A DNA stretch of 64,000 bases from Rhizobium sp. CG5. Lineage in GTDB: Bacteria; Pseudomonadota; Alphaproteobacteria; Rhizobiales; Rhizobiaceae. The notes beneath the pieces were generated by a model. That model was not told the origin of the DNA. It did no database searches and saw only the letters and a list, made by a program, of their open reading frames with translations. A program made the translations under genes and the position numbers. Position 1 is the first letter of the stretch. Each line of letters opens with the position of its first letter. Below are positions 17,861 through 28,100 of the stretch, in pieces. The stretch spans positions 186,001-250,000 of the forward strand of contig NZ_JABAEF010000007.1 in assembly GCF_023701945.1 (NCBI RefSeq). Direction: 5' to 3'.

Positions 17861-18865
17861 GTGAACATACCTGTCTCTCCGCCCCCCACCCCGCAGCAAG
17901 CGGCTTTCGCGGATGTCTTGCGCCGCAAGCACGGCCTGCGCCCGGCTGAAGGCCTGATCCTGGTCGCTCTGGCGCTGGTGCCGCTGTTCGGCGACCAGTA
18001 TTACGCGCTCGGTGCGCAGATCCTCGTCGCCATCATCTTTGCGCTCTCCCTCGATCTGCTGGTCGGCTATGCCGGCATCGTGACGCTGGGACATGCCGCC
18101 TTCTTCGGCGTCGGCGCCTATGCCGCCGGCATTGCCTCGCAACGCGGCTGGGGGGAACCCTTGAGCGGCCTGTTGATCGGGGGGATTGCCGCGGCCCTGG
18201 CCGGGGTTGTCATCGGTGCGATCGTGCTGCGCACGTCCCGGTTCACCTTGCTGATGATCACGCTCTGCACCGTCTTTCTGTTTGGCGAAATTGCCAACAA
18301 GGCGACCAGCATTACCGGCGGGGTCGACGGCCTGCTGGGCATGGAGACCTGGCCGATCTTCGGCACATTCGAATTCGACCTGTTTGGACGCGCCGGCTAC
18401 TGGTTTGCGGCAGCGGTGTTTCTGGTGGTGTGGATGGCCGTTCGCCGCCTGGTACACTCGCCGCTCGGCCTGTCGATCATGGCCATCCGCGACAATCCCG
18501 GACGGGCAGCGGCCATCGGCATGGCGGTCCTGCCGCGACAATTGCTGATCTTCGTCATATCCTGCTTTATTGCAGGGCTTGCCGGCGCATTGCAGGCCGA
18601 GATCAATCAGTTCGTCGGCCTGAAGGATATCAGCTTCGAGCTGTCGGCGACCATCCTCGTCATGCTGGCGCTTGGCGGATCCGGCCGGCTCTACGGCGCC
18701 ATCCTCGGGCCCGTGGTCTATCTGGTGGCCCAGGACATGCTGTCAAAAGACAATCCGGTTCTGTGGCAGCTCTGGCTCGGCATCCTGATTGTCGGCCTGG
18801 TGCTGTTTGCGCCCGGCGGCCTCACGCAATTGTATATCCGCCTGAGAGAAAGGCTTGGCCGATGA
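17861..18865 (+). CDS. livM: Branched-chain-type ABC permease (LivM family)
   Basis: This 334-residue inner-membrane permease starts at GTG 17861, directly after the LivH-type gene. The LivM landmark GYAGIVTLGHAAFFGVGAYAAG is near residue 68, and the EAA-like segment IRDNPGRAAAIGM follows the mid-protein hydrophilic loop. Its stop overlaps the ATPase start as ATGA at 18862-18865, indicating translational coupling. Confidence 0.9.
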   Translation: MNIPVSPPPTPQQAAFADVLRRKHGLRPAEGLILVALALVPLFGDQYYALGAQILVAIIFALSLDLLVGYAGIVTLGHAAFFGVGAYAAGIASQRGWGEPLSGLLIGGIAAALAGVVIGAIVLRTSRFTLLMITLCTVFLFGEIANKATSITGGVDGLLGMETWPIFGTFEFDLFGRAGYWFAAAVFLVVWMAVRRLVHSPLGLSIMAIRDNPGRAAAIGMAVLPRQLLIFVISCFIAGLAGALQAEINQFVGLKDISFELSATILVMLALGGSGRLYGAILGPVVYLVAQDMLSKDNPVLWQLWLGILIVGLVLFAPGGLTQLYIRLRERLGR

Positions 18866-19605
18866 GCGCGCTGGAACTCCGCAACCTCACGCTGCAATTC
18901 GGCGGGCTGATGGTCACCAACGACGTGTCGTTGACCCTTGAAAAAGGCGCGCGCCACGCGCTGATCGGTCCGAACGGGGCCGGCAAGACGACGCTGATCA
19001 ATCTGATTACCGGCCGGCTGGCGCCGCGCAAGGGCACCGTCCTGCTGGACGGGGCTGATCTCAAGGGCTTGCCGCAACACCGGCGCACGCGGATGGGGCT
19101 TGTCCGCAATTTCCAGGTGACCAATCTTTTCACCAGTTTTACCGCAATGGAGAACATCGCGCTGGCGATCAGCGAGCGGGAGGGATACGGGCTTTCGGTG
19201 GCGGGTCACCATGGATTTCCAACGACAGTGGTGCAGGAAGCCGAGGAGATCGCCCGTCGCATGCGCCTGGCCAAGGTTCCGCATATGCCGGTCCGCGATC
19301 TCGCCTATGGTCAGCAGCGGCTGGTGGAACTTGGCGTGGCGATGGCCCTCAGACCGAAAGTGCTTCTGCTCGATGAGCCGGCCGCAGGGCTTCCTGCCTC
19401 GGACCATGAGGTTATCCTCGGCGTTCTTGACGAATTGCCGGCGGACGTGGCGGTCCTGCTTGTCGAGCATGACATGCCGCTCGTTTTCCGCTTTGCCCGA
19501 GAGATCACCGTGCTGGCAGAGGGAACCGTCATAGCGCGCGGCACGCCCGACGAGATCCGTCACGATCCGCAGGTCCGTACCGCCTATCTGGGAAATCGTT
19601 CATGA
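18862..19605 (+). CDS. livG: ABC ATP-binding protein (LivG family)
   Basis: This 247-residue ATPase has Walker A GPNGAGKTT, a variant signature DLAYGQQRLVELGVAMAL (YGQQR in place of SGGQ, normal for LivG) and Walker B VLLLDEPAAGLP. ATG 18862 is set by the ATGA overlap with the LivM-type gene; upstream in-frame sequence belongs to that gene's shadow. It overlaps the next ATPase by ATGA as well. Confidence 0.92.
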   Translation: MSALELRNLTLQFGGLMVTNDVSLTLEKGARHALIGPNGAGKTTLINLITGRLAPRKGTVLLDGADLKGLPQHRRTRMGLVRNFQVTNLFTSFTAMENIALAISEREGYGLSVAGHHGFPTTVVQEAEEIARRMRLAKVPHMPVRDLAYGQQRLVELGVAMALRPKVLLLDEPAAGLPASDHEVILGVLDELPADVAVLLVEHDMPLVFRFAREITVLAEGTVIARGTPDEIRHDPQVRTAYLGNRS

Positions 19606-20309
19606 CCGAAGCCGTGCTTGAAATCAGCAATATCGTCAGCGGCTACGGTCCGACACGAATCGTCGACGGCGTCAGTCTCTCCCTGCCGGCGGGTGGCGGA
19701 TTGGCCCTTCTCGGCCGCAACGGTGCGGGCAAGACGACGCTGATGTGCACGATCGCCGGCCGTCTTCCCCTGAAGGAAGGCAGTATCCGCCTTGCCGGTG
19801 CGGACATCGGAACTCTACCCGCCAGCCAACGCTGCCGGCGGGGAATAGGCTTCGTTCCCCAGGAGCGGCAGATCTTTGCCACGCTCAGCGTCGAGGAAAA
19901 CCTGCGTGTGGCCGATCTCGGCCGCGGCTGGAGCGTCGAGCGCGTCTACGACCTGTTCCCGCGGCTGGCGGAGAGACGCCGAAACGGCGGCGGGCAGCTT
20001 TCCGGCGGCGAGCAGCAGATGCTGGCCTTGGCGCGCGCGCTGATGAGCGATCCGGTCTGCCTGCTGCTGGACGAGCCTTTCGAAGGCCTGGCACCTGTCA
20101 TCGTCGATATGCTGCTCGAGGCGCTGATCCGTCTGCGGGCAGAAAGTGCCCTGTCCCTGATCATTGTCGAGCAGCATGCGCGGATGGCGCTGGAGATCGC
20201 CGAACAGGCCATCATCGTGGAGCGCGGACGGATTCGGACTGAAGGCACGAAGGAAGACCTGCTCGGTCGGTGGCAGGAGATCGAGGATATGCTCGCCGTC
20301 ACCCATTGA
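19602..20309 (+). CDS. livF: ABC ATP-binding protein (LivF family)
   Basis: This 235-residue ATPase has Walker A GRNGAGKTT, signature LSGGEQQML and Walker B CLLLDEPFEGLAP. It completes a five-gene SBP-permease-permease-ATPase-ATPase importer. Its last five codons and stop are duplicated in tandem immediately downstream (see the repeat). Confidence 0.92.
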   Translation: MTEAVLEISNIVSGYGPTRIVDGVSLSLPAGGGLALLGRNGAGKTTLMCTIAGRLPLKEGSIRLAGADIGTLPASQRCRRGIGFVPQERQIFATLSVEENLRVADLGRGWSVERVYDLFPRLAERRRNGGGQLSGGEQQMLALARALMSDPVCLLLDEPFEGLAPVIVDMLLEALIRLRAESALSLIIVEQHARMALEIAEQAIIVERGRIRTEGTKEDLLGRWQEIEDMLAVTH

Positions 20310-20327
20310 GGGCCGTCACCCATTGAG
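20295..20327 (+). repeat. Tandem direct repeat over the livF stop codon
   Basis: GCCGTCACCCATTGAG occurs at 20295-20310 and again at 20312-20327, one base apart. The first copy encodes the last residues and stop of LivF; the second is noncoding. It looks like a small recent duplication. Confidence 0.85.
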
Positions 20328-20444
20328 GCGGGACGTGCCGGCGTTCCGGATGGCAAGCGGCATCGATTGGGTGCCCGCTGCATCCGCCTTTGACTTGTGC
20401 CTGTCGGCCGGCGGCCATACGTCCCGCCGGTCGGACGTTTCCCG

Positions 20445-21731
20445 TTATCGAGACTTGGTGTCGCTGGCGGGATGTTCCGGAATGGTAATCTCGACGCGCA
20501 GCCCGCCGGACTCTGTGTTCCTGGCCGTTGTCCTGCCGCCATGCCATTCGGCGGCCCGTCGCGTGATCGCCAGCCCGAGGCCGAAGCCTGAGCGCGTGGT
20601 CGCCGTCGAACTTTGAGAGAATGGCTGGAAAATCGCCTCCAGTTCCGCTTCCGGCACGCCGTGGCCTTCGTCCTCGATCGACAGCATCAGCTGCTTGTGC
20701 CGGACCTCAGAGGCGACGAGGACCGACGTGCCCGCCCCGGTATGGGCGATCGCGTTGCGGATCACGTTCTCGATCGCCCGGTAGATCAGCTCGCCATTGA
20801 CGGAGGCGACAAAGGAATCGACGCCTTTATATGTCACGACGATGCCGCGGGCTTGCCCCTCGAAGCCGGCGTCTTCGACAATCTCCCGAACGAGATCGAC
20901 AACATCGAGGGTCTGCCGCTCGAAGCGCGGGGTGCTGCGCTCGGAGAGCCTGGCCAGGGTCAGGATTTCGCCCACCAGTTCGTCGAGGCGTTCGACCTCC
21001 CGTCCCATTCTCTCGATCATTGCCGTCAGTCGCGCGGGGTTCTGCTGCAGCACGCCGATGGCGGCCTGGAGCCGGGACAGGGGCGAGCGCAGTTCGTGGG
21101 AGACGTCATGGAACAGCTGCTGCTGGGCAACCTGGAGCGCCTGAAGCCGCGTGGCGGTAATGTCCAGGTCATGGGCGAGAGAGGTTATCTCGTCGCGCTT
21201 GCTGCCGATCGTATGGGCGATCCGAACATCGAGCTGGCCGTTTGCCAGGGCCCGGAGTCCGTATCGAAGCTGTTCGACGGGCGTGATGAAGTAACGGGCG
21301 AGCCAGTATGCGGCGGCAGCCGCGGCAAAAAGGGCCGCCAGCCAGGGAACTGCCCGCGGCCAGACCCTGGATATCGCGCTCTGCGCCGATCTGGCAATCT
21401 CCAGCCGATAGCAAGTCCCGTCGCTGACCGCATGTCTGACGAAACCCTTCCCGTCGGTCGAAGTGCAGTCGATTGCCGGTCCAATCTGTGTAATGCCGAT
21501 CGGGACCACGTGGCCCGTCCGTTGAACGGCCGTGATCAGATGCGTTGCTGCGTCCAGTCCGTCGGATTGCAGAAGCTGCGCTGCCGTTTCCAGCACGAGA
21601 GCATGTTCACGGTTGACGGCCTCTTCCTCGAAGGGCGACTGAAACAGCGTGCTGATCGCAAAGAGCAGCGCTATGGATCCGGCCATGGCCAACCAAACGA
21701 CGCTGAAGAACTTCCAGAACAATCGACTCAT
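20445..21731 (-). CDS. Sensor histidine kinase (CpxA-like)
   Basis: This 428-residue membrane kinase has two transmembrane helices (about residues 13-30 and 125-147) flanking a periplasmic sensor. A HAMP region, the H-box FHDVSHELRSPLSRLQ (phospho-accepting His), the N-box NVIRNAIAHTG and ATP-lid glycines GFGLGLAITRR follow. Order and motifs match the CpxA group of envelope-stress sensors. It lies 2 bp downstream of its response regulator gene, and the pair is divergent from an RND efflux operon it may control. Confidence 0.9.
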   Translation of the reverse strand: MSRLFWKFFSVVWLAMAGSIALLFAISTLFQSPFEEEAVNREHALVLETAAQLLQSDGLDAATHLITAVQRTGHVVPIGITQIGPAIDCTSTDGKGFVRHAVSDGTCYRLEIARSAQSAISRVWPRAVPWLAALFAAAAAAYWLARYFITPVEQLRYGLRALANGQLDVRIAHTIGSKRDEITSLAHDLDITATRLQALQVAQQQLFHDVSHELRSPLSRLQAAIGVLQQNPARLTAMIERMGREVERLDELVGEILTLARLSERSTPRFERQTLDVVDLVREIVEDAGFEGQARGIVVTYKGVDSFVASVNGELIYRAIENVIRNAIAHTGAGTSVLVASEVRHKQLMLSIEDEGHGVPEAELEAIFQPFSQSSTATTRSGFGLGLAITRRAAEWHGGRTTARNTESGGLRVEITIPEHPASDTKSR

Positions 21732-21733
21732 GA

Positions 21734-22420
21734 CTAGCCTTCCAGAAGCTGGTAACCACGGCCCCGAACCGCCTGTATCCAGGATTGTCCGTCCGCCCGC
21801 GCCCCAAGCTTTTGCCGGATACTGCTGATATGCACATCGATCCGTCGGTCAAATGCGGTCAAGGGCCGGCCGAAGGCGCGAAGCGAGATCTCCTGCTTGG
21901 AGACGAGTTGGCCAGCAGACCGCACCAGCACCTCCAACAGGCTGAATTCCGTGCCCGTCAGCTCAAGCTGGCTGCCATGCCACTCGGCTCTCCTGTTCGA
22001 CGGATAAAGGACCAGCGCGCCGGTCTTGATTTCTTCGACAGCGCCCTCGCGGCCGGCACGGCCGGAACGACGCAAAATCGCCCGGATCCGGGCTGCCAGT
22101 TCGCCCGGCGAACAGGGTTTGGCGACATAATCGTCTGCGCCCAGATTGAGACCGGAGATCCGGTCGATATCGTCGCCGCGCGCCGTCAGCATCAGCACCG
22201 GCACATCGCTCACCTGTCGGATTTTCCGCAAGACTTCTATGCCGTTCATCCGCGGCATCATGATATCCAGCACGATGAGATCGGTCGAGGACGCCATCGC
22301 CTCGGCGACCCCGATCCGGCCATCCGCGGTTGTTTCCACGGAGAAACCTTCCTCGGTCAGGTATTCGCTGAGCAGATTCGTGAGTTCGATATCATCATCG
22401 ATCAAAAGCACCTTGGTCAT
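21734..22420 (-). CDS. OmpR-family response regulator (CpxR-like)
   Basis: This 228-residue response regulator has a receiver domain with acidic pocket IDDD, phospho-acceptor Asp in IVLDIMMPRMNG and conserved Lys in DDYVAKPC, then a winged-helix DNA-binding domain. The latter contains LELTGTEFSLLE, LTAFDRRIDVHIS and a VRGRGYQLLEG ending, which closely match E. coli CpxR as remembered. ATG 22420 (MTKVLLIDDD) is chosen by domain start; in-frame ATGs 3 and 10 codons earlier are possible. Confidence 0.88.
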   Translation of the reverse strand: MTKVLLIDDDIELTNLLSEYLTEEGFSVETTADGRIGVAEAMASSTDLIVLDIMMPRMNGIEVLRKIRQVSDVPVLMLTARGDDIDRISGLNLGADDYVAKPCSPGELAARIRAILRRSGRAGREGAVEEIKTGALVLYPSNRRAEWHGSQLELTGTEFSLLEVLVRSAGQLVSKQEISLRAFGRPLTAFDRRIDVHISSIRQKLGARADGQSWIQAVRGRGYQLLEG

Positions 22421-22482
22421 GTCTTGCATCCGTCCGGTCGATGCGTGCACCTTTAATCCTTGCAGGCCGGGAATACAGCACT

Positions 22483-22498
22483 TTTACACATCTTAACA
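22483..22498 (-). promoter_or_regulatory. CpxR-box-like direct repeat
   Basis: Read on the minus strand the site is TGTTAAGATGTGTAAA, i.e. GTTAA-N5-GTAAA against the CpxR consensus GTAAA-N5-GTAAA. It lies in the 148-bp gap between the divergent CpxR-like regulator and RND efflux genes. Another TTTACA lies at 22514-22519. Confidence 0.45.
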
Positions 22499-22568
22499 CG
22501 TTCTTGACCGACATTTACATCGCGATCCCTATAGTGCGGCCGATAGCTTTCGAAGCAGCACGGATACC

Positions 22569-23993
22569 ATGCGCGTCATATTTTCCTCCATTTCGATCTT
22601 GGCCACGGTGGCGTTTCTCTCCGGCTGCACGAGCCTGGGCACACTCAAGCCCTCAACGTCTGTGGTGGCCGCCTATTGGCACGCGACATTGCCGCATGGC
22701 GGTCGTTCGACCGATTTGGTGGCCTGGTGGGCAAGTTTCAAAGACCCGTCGCTGACTGAATTGCTGGGTCTGGCGGAACGCGAGAATCCCACCGTCCAGG
22801 AAGCGGTCGCCAATATCGACAAGGCTCGGGCCTCGCTAGATAGCGCGGCAGCCGGGCTTTTTCCGTCGCTCGATGGCTCGGCCTCTGCGACGCGGGGAGG
22901 CGATAAAGGCGACAAAGCCAATAGGGTCGGGGCCACAACCAGCAAGGATGGCGCTCTTGATGCTTCCTGGGAGCTTGACCTCTTTGGCAAGACCAAGAAG
23001 GAGACGCAGGCTGCGGCATTGCGCGCCGAGGGTCAGGTCTGGTCGTGGCATGACGCACGGGTGTCCGTGGCGGCCGAAGTCGGTGACTACTATGTGCAAT
23101 ATCGCGCGTGCCGCCAGTTGGAATGGCTTTACCGGGACGAGCTTGCGTCGCAGCGCGAAACAATCCGTGCGACGGAGAAATCGGCGCAGTCGGGATTTAC
23201 CTCGAAGGCCGATCTGGCGTTGGCCCGGGCGAGCGCCGCATCATCGTCGTCCAGCCTGACGGAGCAGCGCGGAGAGTGCGACATCATCGTGAAATCGCTG
23301 GTCCAGCTGACGGGTGGTGATGAACCCCTCGTCAGAAAGCTCCTGGACCAGGGAAAGAGCCGCATTCCGCAGCCATCTGCATTGCGGATCGTCTCCGTGC
23401 CCGCCGAGGTCCTGAGGCAAAGACCTGATGTCAATGCCCTGGAAGCCGAAGTCGCAGCGACCATTGCCGACGTCGGTGCCGCCAAGGCCGATTTGTACCC
23501 CAGTCTCAGCCTGAGCGGATCGATCTCCATCAGCGAGTCCTCGTTAAGCGGCACATCTGTCCCCTGGTCGTTCGGTCCGGCGCTCTCGATACCGTTGCTC
23601 GATGGCGGAGCCAGACGCGCAGCGGTCAGAAGTGCTGTCGCGGATTACGATGTCGCGGTCGCGAGTTACAAATCTGGCGTTCTGACGGCTGTCTCCGACG
23701 TCGAGACGGCTCTTGTCCAGGTCAATACGGCGCTCAGACGCATCTCTGATGCCAAGATCGCGGCTGACAACTATCAAAGCTACTTCAATTCGGTTGACCA
23801 GAACTGGAAATCCGGAGGGGCTAGTATCCTCGATCGCGAAGAAGCGCGTCGCTCGGCACAGTCAGCGGCGATCACCCTGATCGAAATCCGGCGCGACGCG
23901 ATTCGATACTGGATCGCACTTTATAAAGCTCTGGGAGGCGGATGGTCCGCTCCGGATGCCGTCTCAACAGCCTCTGTCAACGGAATACACTGA
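22569..23993 (+). CDS. RND efflux outer-membrane lipoprotein (NodT/OprM family)
   Basis: This 474-residue TolC-like channel subunit has a lipoprotein signal peptide with lipobox LSGC (about residues 16-19). The duplicated outer-membrane efflux domains include RQRPDVNALEAEVAATIADVGAAKADLYPSLSLSG near residue 280. It opens a tripartite efflux operon and overlaps the adaptor start by one base (TGATG). Confidence 0.9.
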   Translation: MRVIFSSISILATVAFLSGCTSLGTLKPSTSVVAAYWHATLPHGGRSTDLVAWWASFKDPSLTELLGLAERENPTVQEAVANIDKARASLDSAAAGLFPSLDGSASATRGGDKGDKANRVGATTSKDGALDASWELDLFGKTKKETQAAALRAEGQVWSWHDARVSVAAEVGDYYVQYRACRQLEWLYRDELASQRETIRATEKSAQSGFTSKADLALARASAASSSSSLTEQRGECDIIVKSLVQLTGGDEPLVRKLLDQGKSRIPQPSALRIVSVPAEVLRQRPDVNALEAEVAATIADVGAAKADLYPSLSLSGSISISESSLSGTSVPWSFGPALSIPLLDGGARRAAVRSAVADYDVAVASYKSGVLTAVSDVETALVQVNTALRRISDAKIAADNYQSYFNSVDQNWKSGGASILDREEARRSAQSAAITLIEIRRDAIRYWIALYKALGGGWSAPDAVSTASVNGIH

Positions 23994-25123
23994 TGCGTAG
24001 ATTTGCCTTTCTTCCTGTCGCGGCGGTCCTCGCCTGCACACCCTATCTTGCGCTCAGCATCTCGGCCCAGGCCCAGGATGCCGAACAGAGCAGCAGTCAG
24101 GCAGCGGCCCTGACGGTCAGCGCCTCCAAGCCGGAGACAAAGTCATGGTCGGTGACCATCCCGGCAAGTGGCCGTCTTGCTGCATGGCATGAAGCCATCG
24201 TTGCCGCGGAGGTGAGCGGGCAGAGGATCACGGATATCAGGGCAGATGTCGGAACGTCCGTGAAGAAAGGCGATCTGCTCGTTCAGTTCGCCCCCGAGAC
24301 CGCGCAGGCAGACCTTGACCAGGAGAAAGCCTCGGTCGAGCAGGCTGAAGCCGATCTTGATCAGGCGGTGGCGAACGCTGACCGCGCACGGGGACTGACG
24401 GGCTCGGGTGCGCTGTCGAGCCAGCAGATCACGGAATATCTGATTACCGAGCGCAAGGCGAAAGCCGAACTGTCCTCGGCGCGCGCCGCATTGGCATCCG
24501 CCCAGCTGACGCTGGACCGCACCAAGATCTACGCGATCGACGATGGGGTGATTTCCGAACGCTCGGCCTCGCTTGGCAAGGTCGTCACGGCCGGCGACGA
24601 GTTGTTCAAGCTGATCCGGCAGAACCGGGTCGAGTGGAAGGCCGAGCTGCCGGTCAAGCGCCTGGCGGACGTCAAGGAAGGCACTTCGGCGGTCATCCCC
24701 ACGCCGCTCGGCGAGGTGAGGGGCGAGGTCAGGCTGATTGCGCCGACCACATCGACCGACAACGGTCGGGTGACGGTCTATGTGGCCTTGCAGCCCGCCG
24801 TCGGCATGCCGCAACCAAAGACCGGCATCCTGATCAGTGGCTATTTCGAGTTTGACCGTACCGATGCCCTTACGGTGCCCGCGACCGCCGTCATCATGCG
24901 GGACGGCTTTTCCTACGTGTTCGTTGTCAACGAGGGAGACCCGGCGACAGTGGCGCGAAAACGCGTCGAGACCGGCCGGCGACAAGATGATCGCATCGAG
25001 ATCGTATCGGGAATCGAGAAAGCCGACGCAGTCGTGACAGCAGGCGGTGCATTCCTTGCGGACGGTTCGGTCGTGCGGGTCACCGACGTGTCGGCCGCGG
25101 CCCAGACTGAGGCTTCGAAATGA
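23993..25123 (+). CDS. RND efflux periplasmic adaptor (membrane fusion protein)
   Basis: This 376-residue protein of the HlyD/MexA family has a signal peptide (ending near SAQAQDAE). It then has a biotinyl-lipoyl-like half motif (SGRLAAWHEAIVAAEVSGQR), an alpha-helical hairpin rich in Ala/Asp/Glu/Lys (about residues 100-170) and a beta-barrel domain. ATG 23993 is set by the TGATG overlap with the channel gene. It links the inner-membrane pump to the outer-membrane channel. Confidence 0.9.
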   Translation: MRRFAFLPVAAVLACTPYLALSISAQAQDAEQSSSQAAALTVSASKPETKSWSVTIPASGRLAAWHEAIVAAEVSGQRITDIRADVGTSVKKGDLLVQFAPETAQADLDQEKASVEQAEADLDQAVANADRARGLTGSGALSSQQITEYLITERKAKAELSSARAALASAQLTLDRTKIYAIDDGVISERSASLGKVVTAGDELFKLIRQNRVEWKAELPVKRLADVKEGTSAVIPTPLGEVRGEVRLIAPTTSTDNGRVTVYVALQPAVGMPQPKTGILISGYFEFDRTDALTVPATAVIMRDGFSYVFVVNEGDPATVARKRVETGRRQDDRIEIVSGIEKADAVVTAGGAFLADGSVVRVTDVSAAAQTEASK

Positions 25124-28100
25124 ATTTTTCCTCCTGGTCCATCCGCAATCCCGTTCCGCCGGTCCTGCTTTTTGCATTGCTGACCGCCTGTGGCCTATGG
25201 GCCTTCAATCGTCTCGACATCCAGAATTTCCCGGACATGGATCTTCCAACGATCGAGATCAGCGCCTCGCTCGATGGAGCGGCCGCCTCTCAGCTGGAAA
25301 CGGAGGTGGCGCGCAAGATCGAGGATGAGCTGACGGGCCTGGTCCAGCTGGATTCGGTCACCACGACGATCACCGACGGCTCTGTCAGTATCTCCGTCGC
25401 CTTCGAAGTCGGCAAAGACACGCAAGAAGCGCTTGACGAGGTCAAAAGCGCCGTCGACGAGGCGCAGGACGACCTGCCGGAGGAAATGAATGCGCCAACC
25501 GTCTCGAAGCAGTCGCTGAACTCGTCACCGCTGATTACCTATGTGGTGCGCTCCGACACATTGGACGATGCGGAACTGTCATGGTTCATCGACAATGACA
25601 TGGCGCGCGCGCTGATGGCCGTGGATGGTGTCGGCGAAGTCGGTCGCCTGGGAGGCGTCGACCGGGAGATCAGGGTCGAGCTCAACGCAAACCTGCTCGA
25701 CGGCTTGGGCTTGACGGCAAACGACGTCAACGGGCAGCTCGAAGCGGTGCAGTCCGATCTGTCCGGCGGCAAGGGGCGCATTGGCGGCGAAAGCCAGTCG
25801 GTTCGCACCCTGGCGGCGGCAGACAGCGCGGAGCAGCTTAAGGCTATGCCGATCCCGCTGCCAAAGGGCAGCTGGGTCCGGCTGGACGAACTTGGTACCG
25901 TGACCGATTCCCACAGCGATCTCAGTTCGCTTGCCTATCTGAACGGCAAGCCGGTCATTGCGGCGCAGATCAAGCGTTCCAAGGGATATTCCGACATTGC
26001 GGTCACCGACGATGTCCGCGAGGCGATGGTGGCCTTTGCTGAAGCCAATCCGCGTGTGACCATCGAGGAAGCCTACAACACCATCGTGCCGACCGAACAG
26101 AATTATGAATCGTCGATGCACATGGTCTATGAGGGTGCGATCATCGCAATCTTCGTGGTCTGGCTGTTTCTTCGCGACTGGCGCGCCACGCTTCTGGCCG
26201 CCGTGGCATTGCCCCTGTCGATCATACCGACGTTTCTGGTCATGTATCTGCTTGGCTACTCGCTGAACACGATCACGCTGCTGGCCCTATCATTGGTCGT
26301 CGGGATTCTTGTCGATGACGCGATCGTCGAGATCGAGAACATCGAGCGACACCTCAATATGGGCAAGAGCCCTTACGAGGCGGCAATGGAGGCCGCAGAC
26401 GAGATCGGCCTGGCGGTTATCGCCACGACGTTCACGCTGGTCGCGGTGTTCTTGCCGACGGCCTTCATGGGCGGAATTCCCGGCATTATCTTCAAGCAAT
26501 TCGGGATCACGGCGTCGGTCGCCGTGCTGGCCTCGCTTGTCGTGGCACGTTTGGTCACGCCGATGATGGCGGCCTATCTGTTGAAGGCGACCGGCAAGAC
26601 CCATGAAGACGACGGCCGCCTGATGAGTGGCTATCTCTGGCTTGTCAAAGGCGCCCTTCGGCATCGCTGGATCCCGGTACTTGGCACTGTCGCGTTCCTG
26701 GCATTCTCGGCCTTGCTGCTGAGCCATCTGTCGACCGGATTCTTCCCGGCGTCGGATGACGGGCAGACCCAGGTCTCCGTCACCACGCCTCCCGGATCGA
26801 CGATTGAATTTACCGATGCCGCGGCACAAAAGGCATCGCAAATCATCGCCGGCGTCGACCATGTCACCTCGGTGTTTCAGGCGACGGGCACAGCGTCGAC
26901 CGGCGGCGCGAACAGTTCCACGAGTTCGAGCACCGACAGCGCCACGATCGTCGTCAATCTGACGCCCATCGACGATCGCGATGTCAAGCAGTCGCAGATC
27001 GAAGACGATCTGCGCAAGGCCTTGGAGGCGTTGCCGGGCGTTCGTCTCGAGATAGGCTCTGGCGGCAATGGCACCGAACTCACGCTCACCCTGGCTGGCG
27101 ATGACTCCGACCTTCTGGAGGAGGCAGCAGGCAGCCTCGAGGCCGAATTGCGCACCTTGCCGGGCATCGGCAATGTGACATCCTCTGCTGCCCGGCAAGC
27201 GCCCGAGGTCACAATCAAGCCGGATCTGGCGCAGGCCGCATCTCTTGGCGTGACCTCTCAGGCGATCGCCGAGGCGATCCGGGTTGCCACATCCGGGGCC
27301 TATGATGCCGCCCTGTCGCAGCTTAACCTTCCGGAACGCCAGGTGCCGATCCGGGTCATGCTCGACACATCAAGCCGGCAGTCGCTCGACGCGATATCCC
27401 TGATCCCTGTCGAGGGCGCCGAGGGCAATGTGTCTCTGGGTGCGGTTGCCGATATTTCGATGGGATCCAGCCCCAGTCAGATCGACCGGCTCGATCGGTC
27501 GCGCAATGTCTCGCTGACCATTGAACTGAATGGCAGGAGCCTGTCGGAGGTCACGGCGGAGGCCGCGCAGCTCTCCAGCTACAAGAATCTGCCGCAGGGG
27601 ATCAAATTCGTCGAGCAGGGCGAACTGAAGCGTCAGAGCGAGCTGTTCAGCAGTTTCGGTCTGGCCATGGGAATCGGCATCTTCTGCGTCTATGCGGTTC
27701 TGGTGCTTCTCTTCCACGACTTCCTGCAGCCCGTGACCATTCTGATGGCACTCCCGCTGGCGCTTGGCGGTGCCCTGCTGCCCCTGGTGCTGACCGGGAC
27801 CAGCTTCTCGATGCCCGCGGTGATCGGTCTGCTTCTTTTGATGGGGATCGTGTCCAAGAACTCGATCTTGCTCGTCGAATACGCCATCGAGGCGCGCCGG
27901 GGAGGCATGTCGCGCTATGATGCGCTGGTCGATGCCTGCCACAAGCGCGCACGGCCGATCATCATGACGACCATCGCCATGGCAGGCGGCATGCTACCGG
28001 CCGCCCTCAGTCTCGTGTCGGGGGATTCGAGCTTCCGCCAACCGATGGGCATCGTCGTGATCGGTGGATTGATCACCTCGACGTTCCTGAGCCTTCTCGT

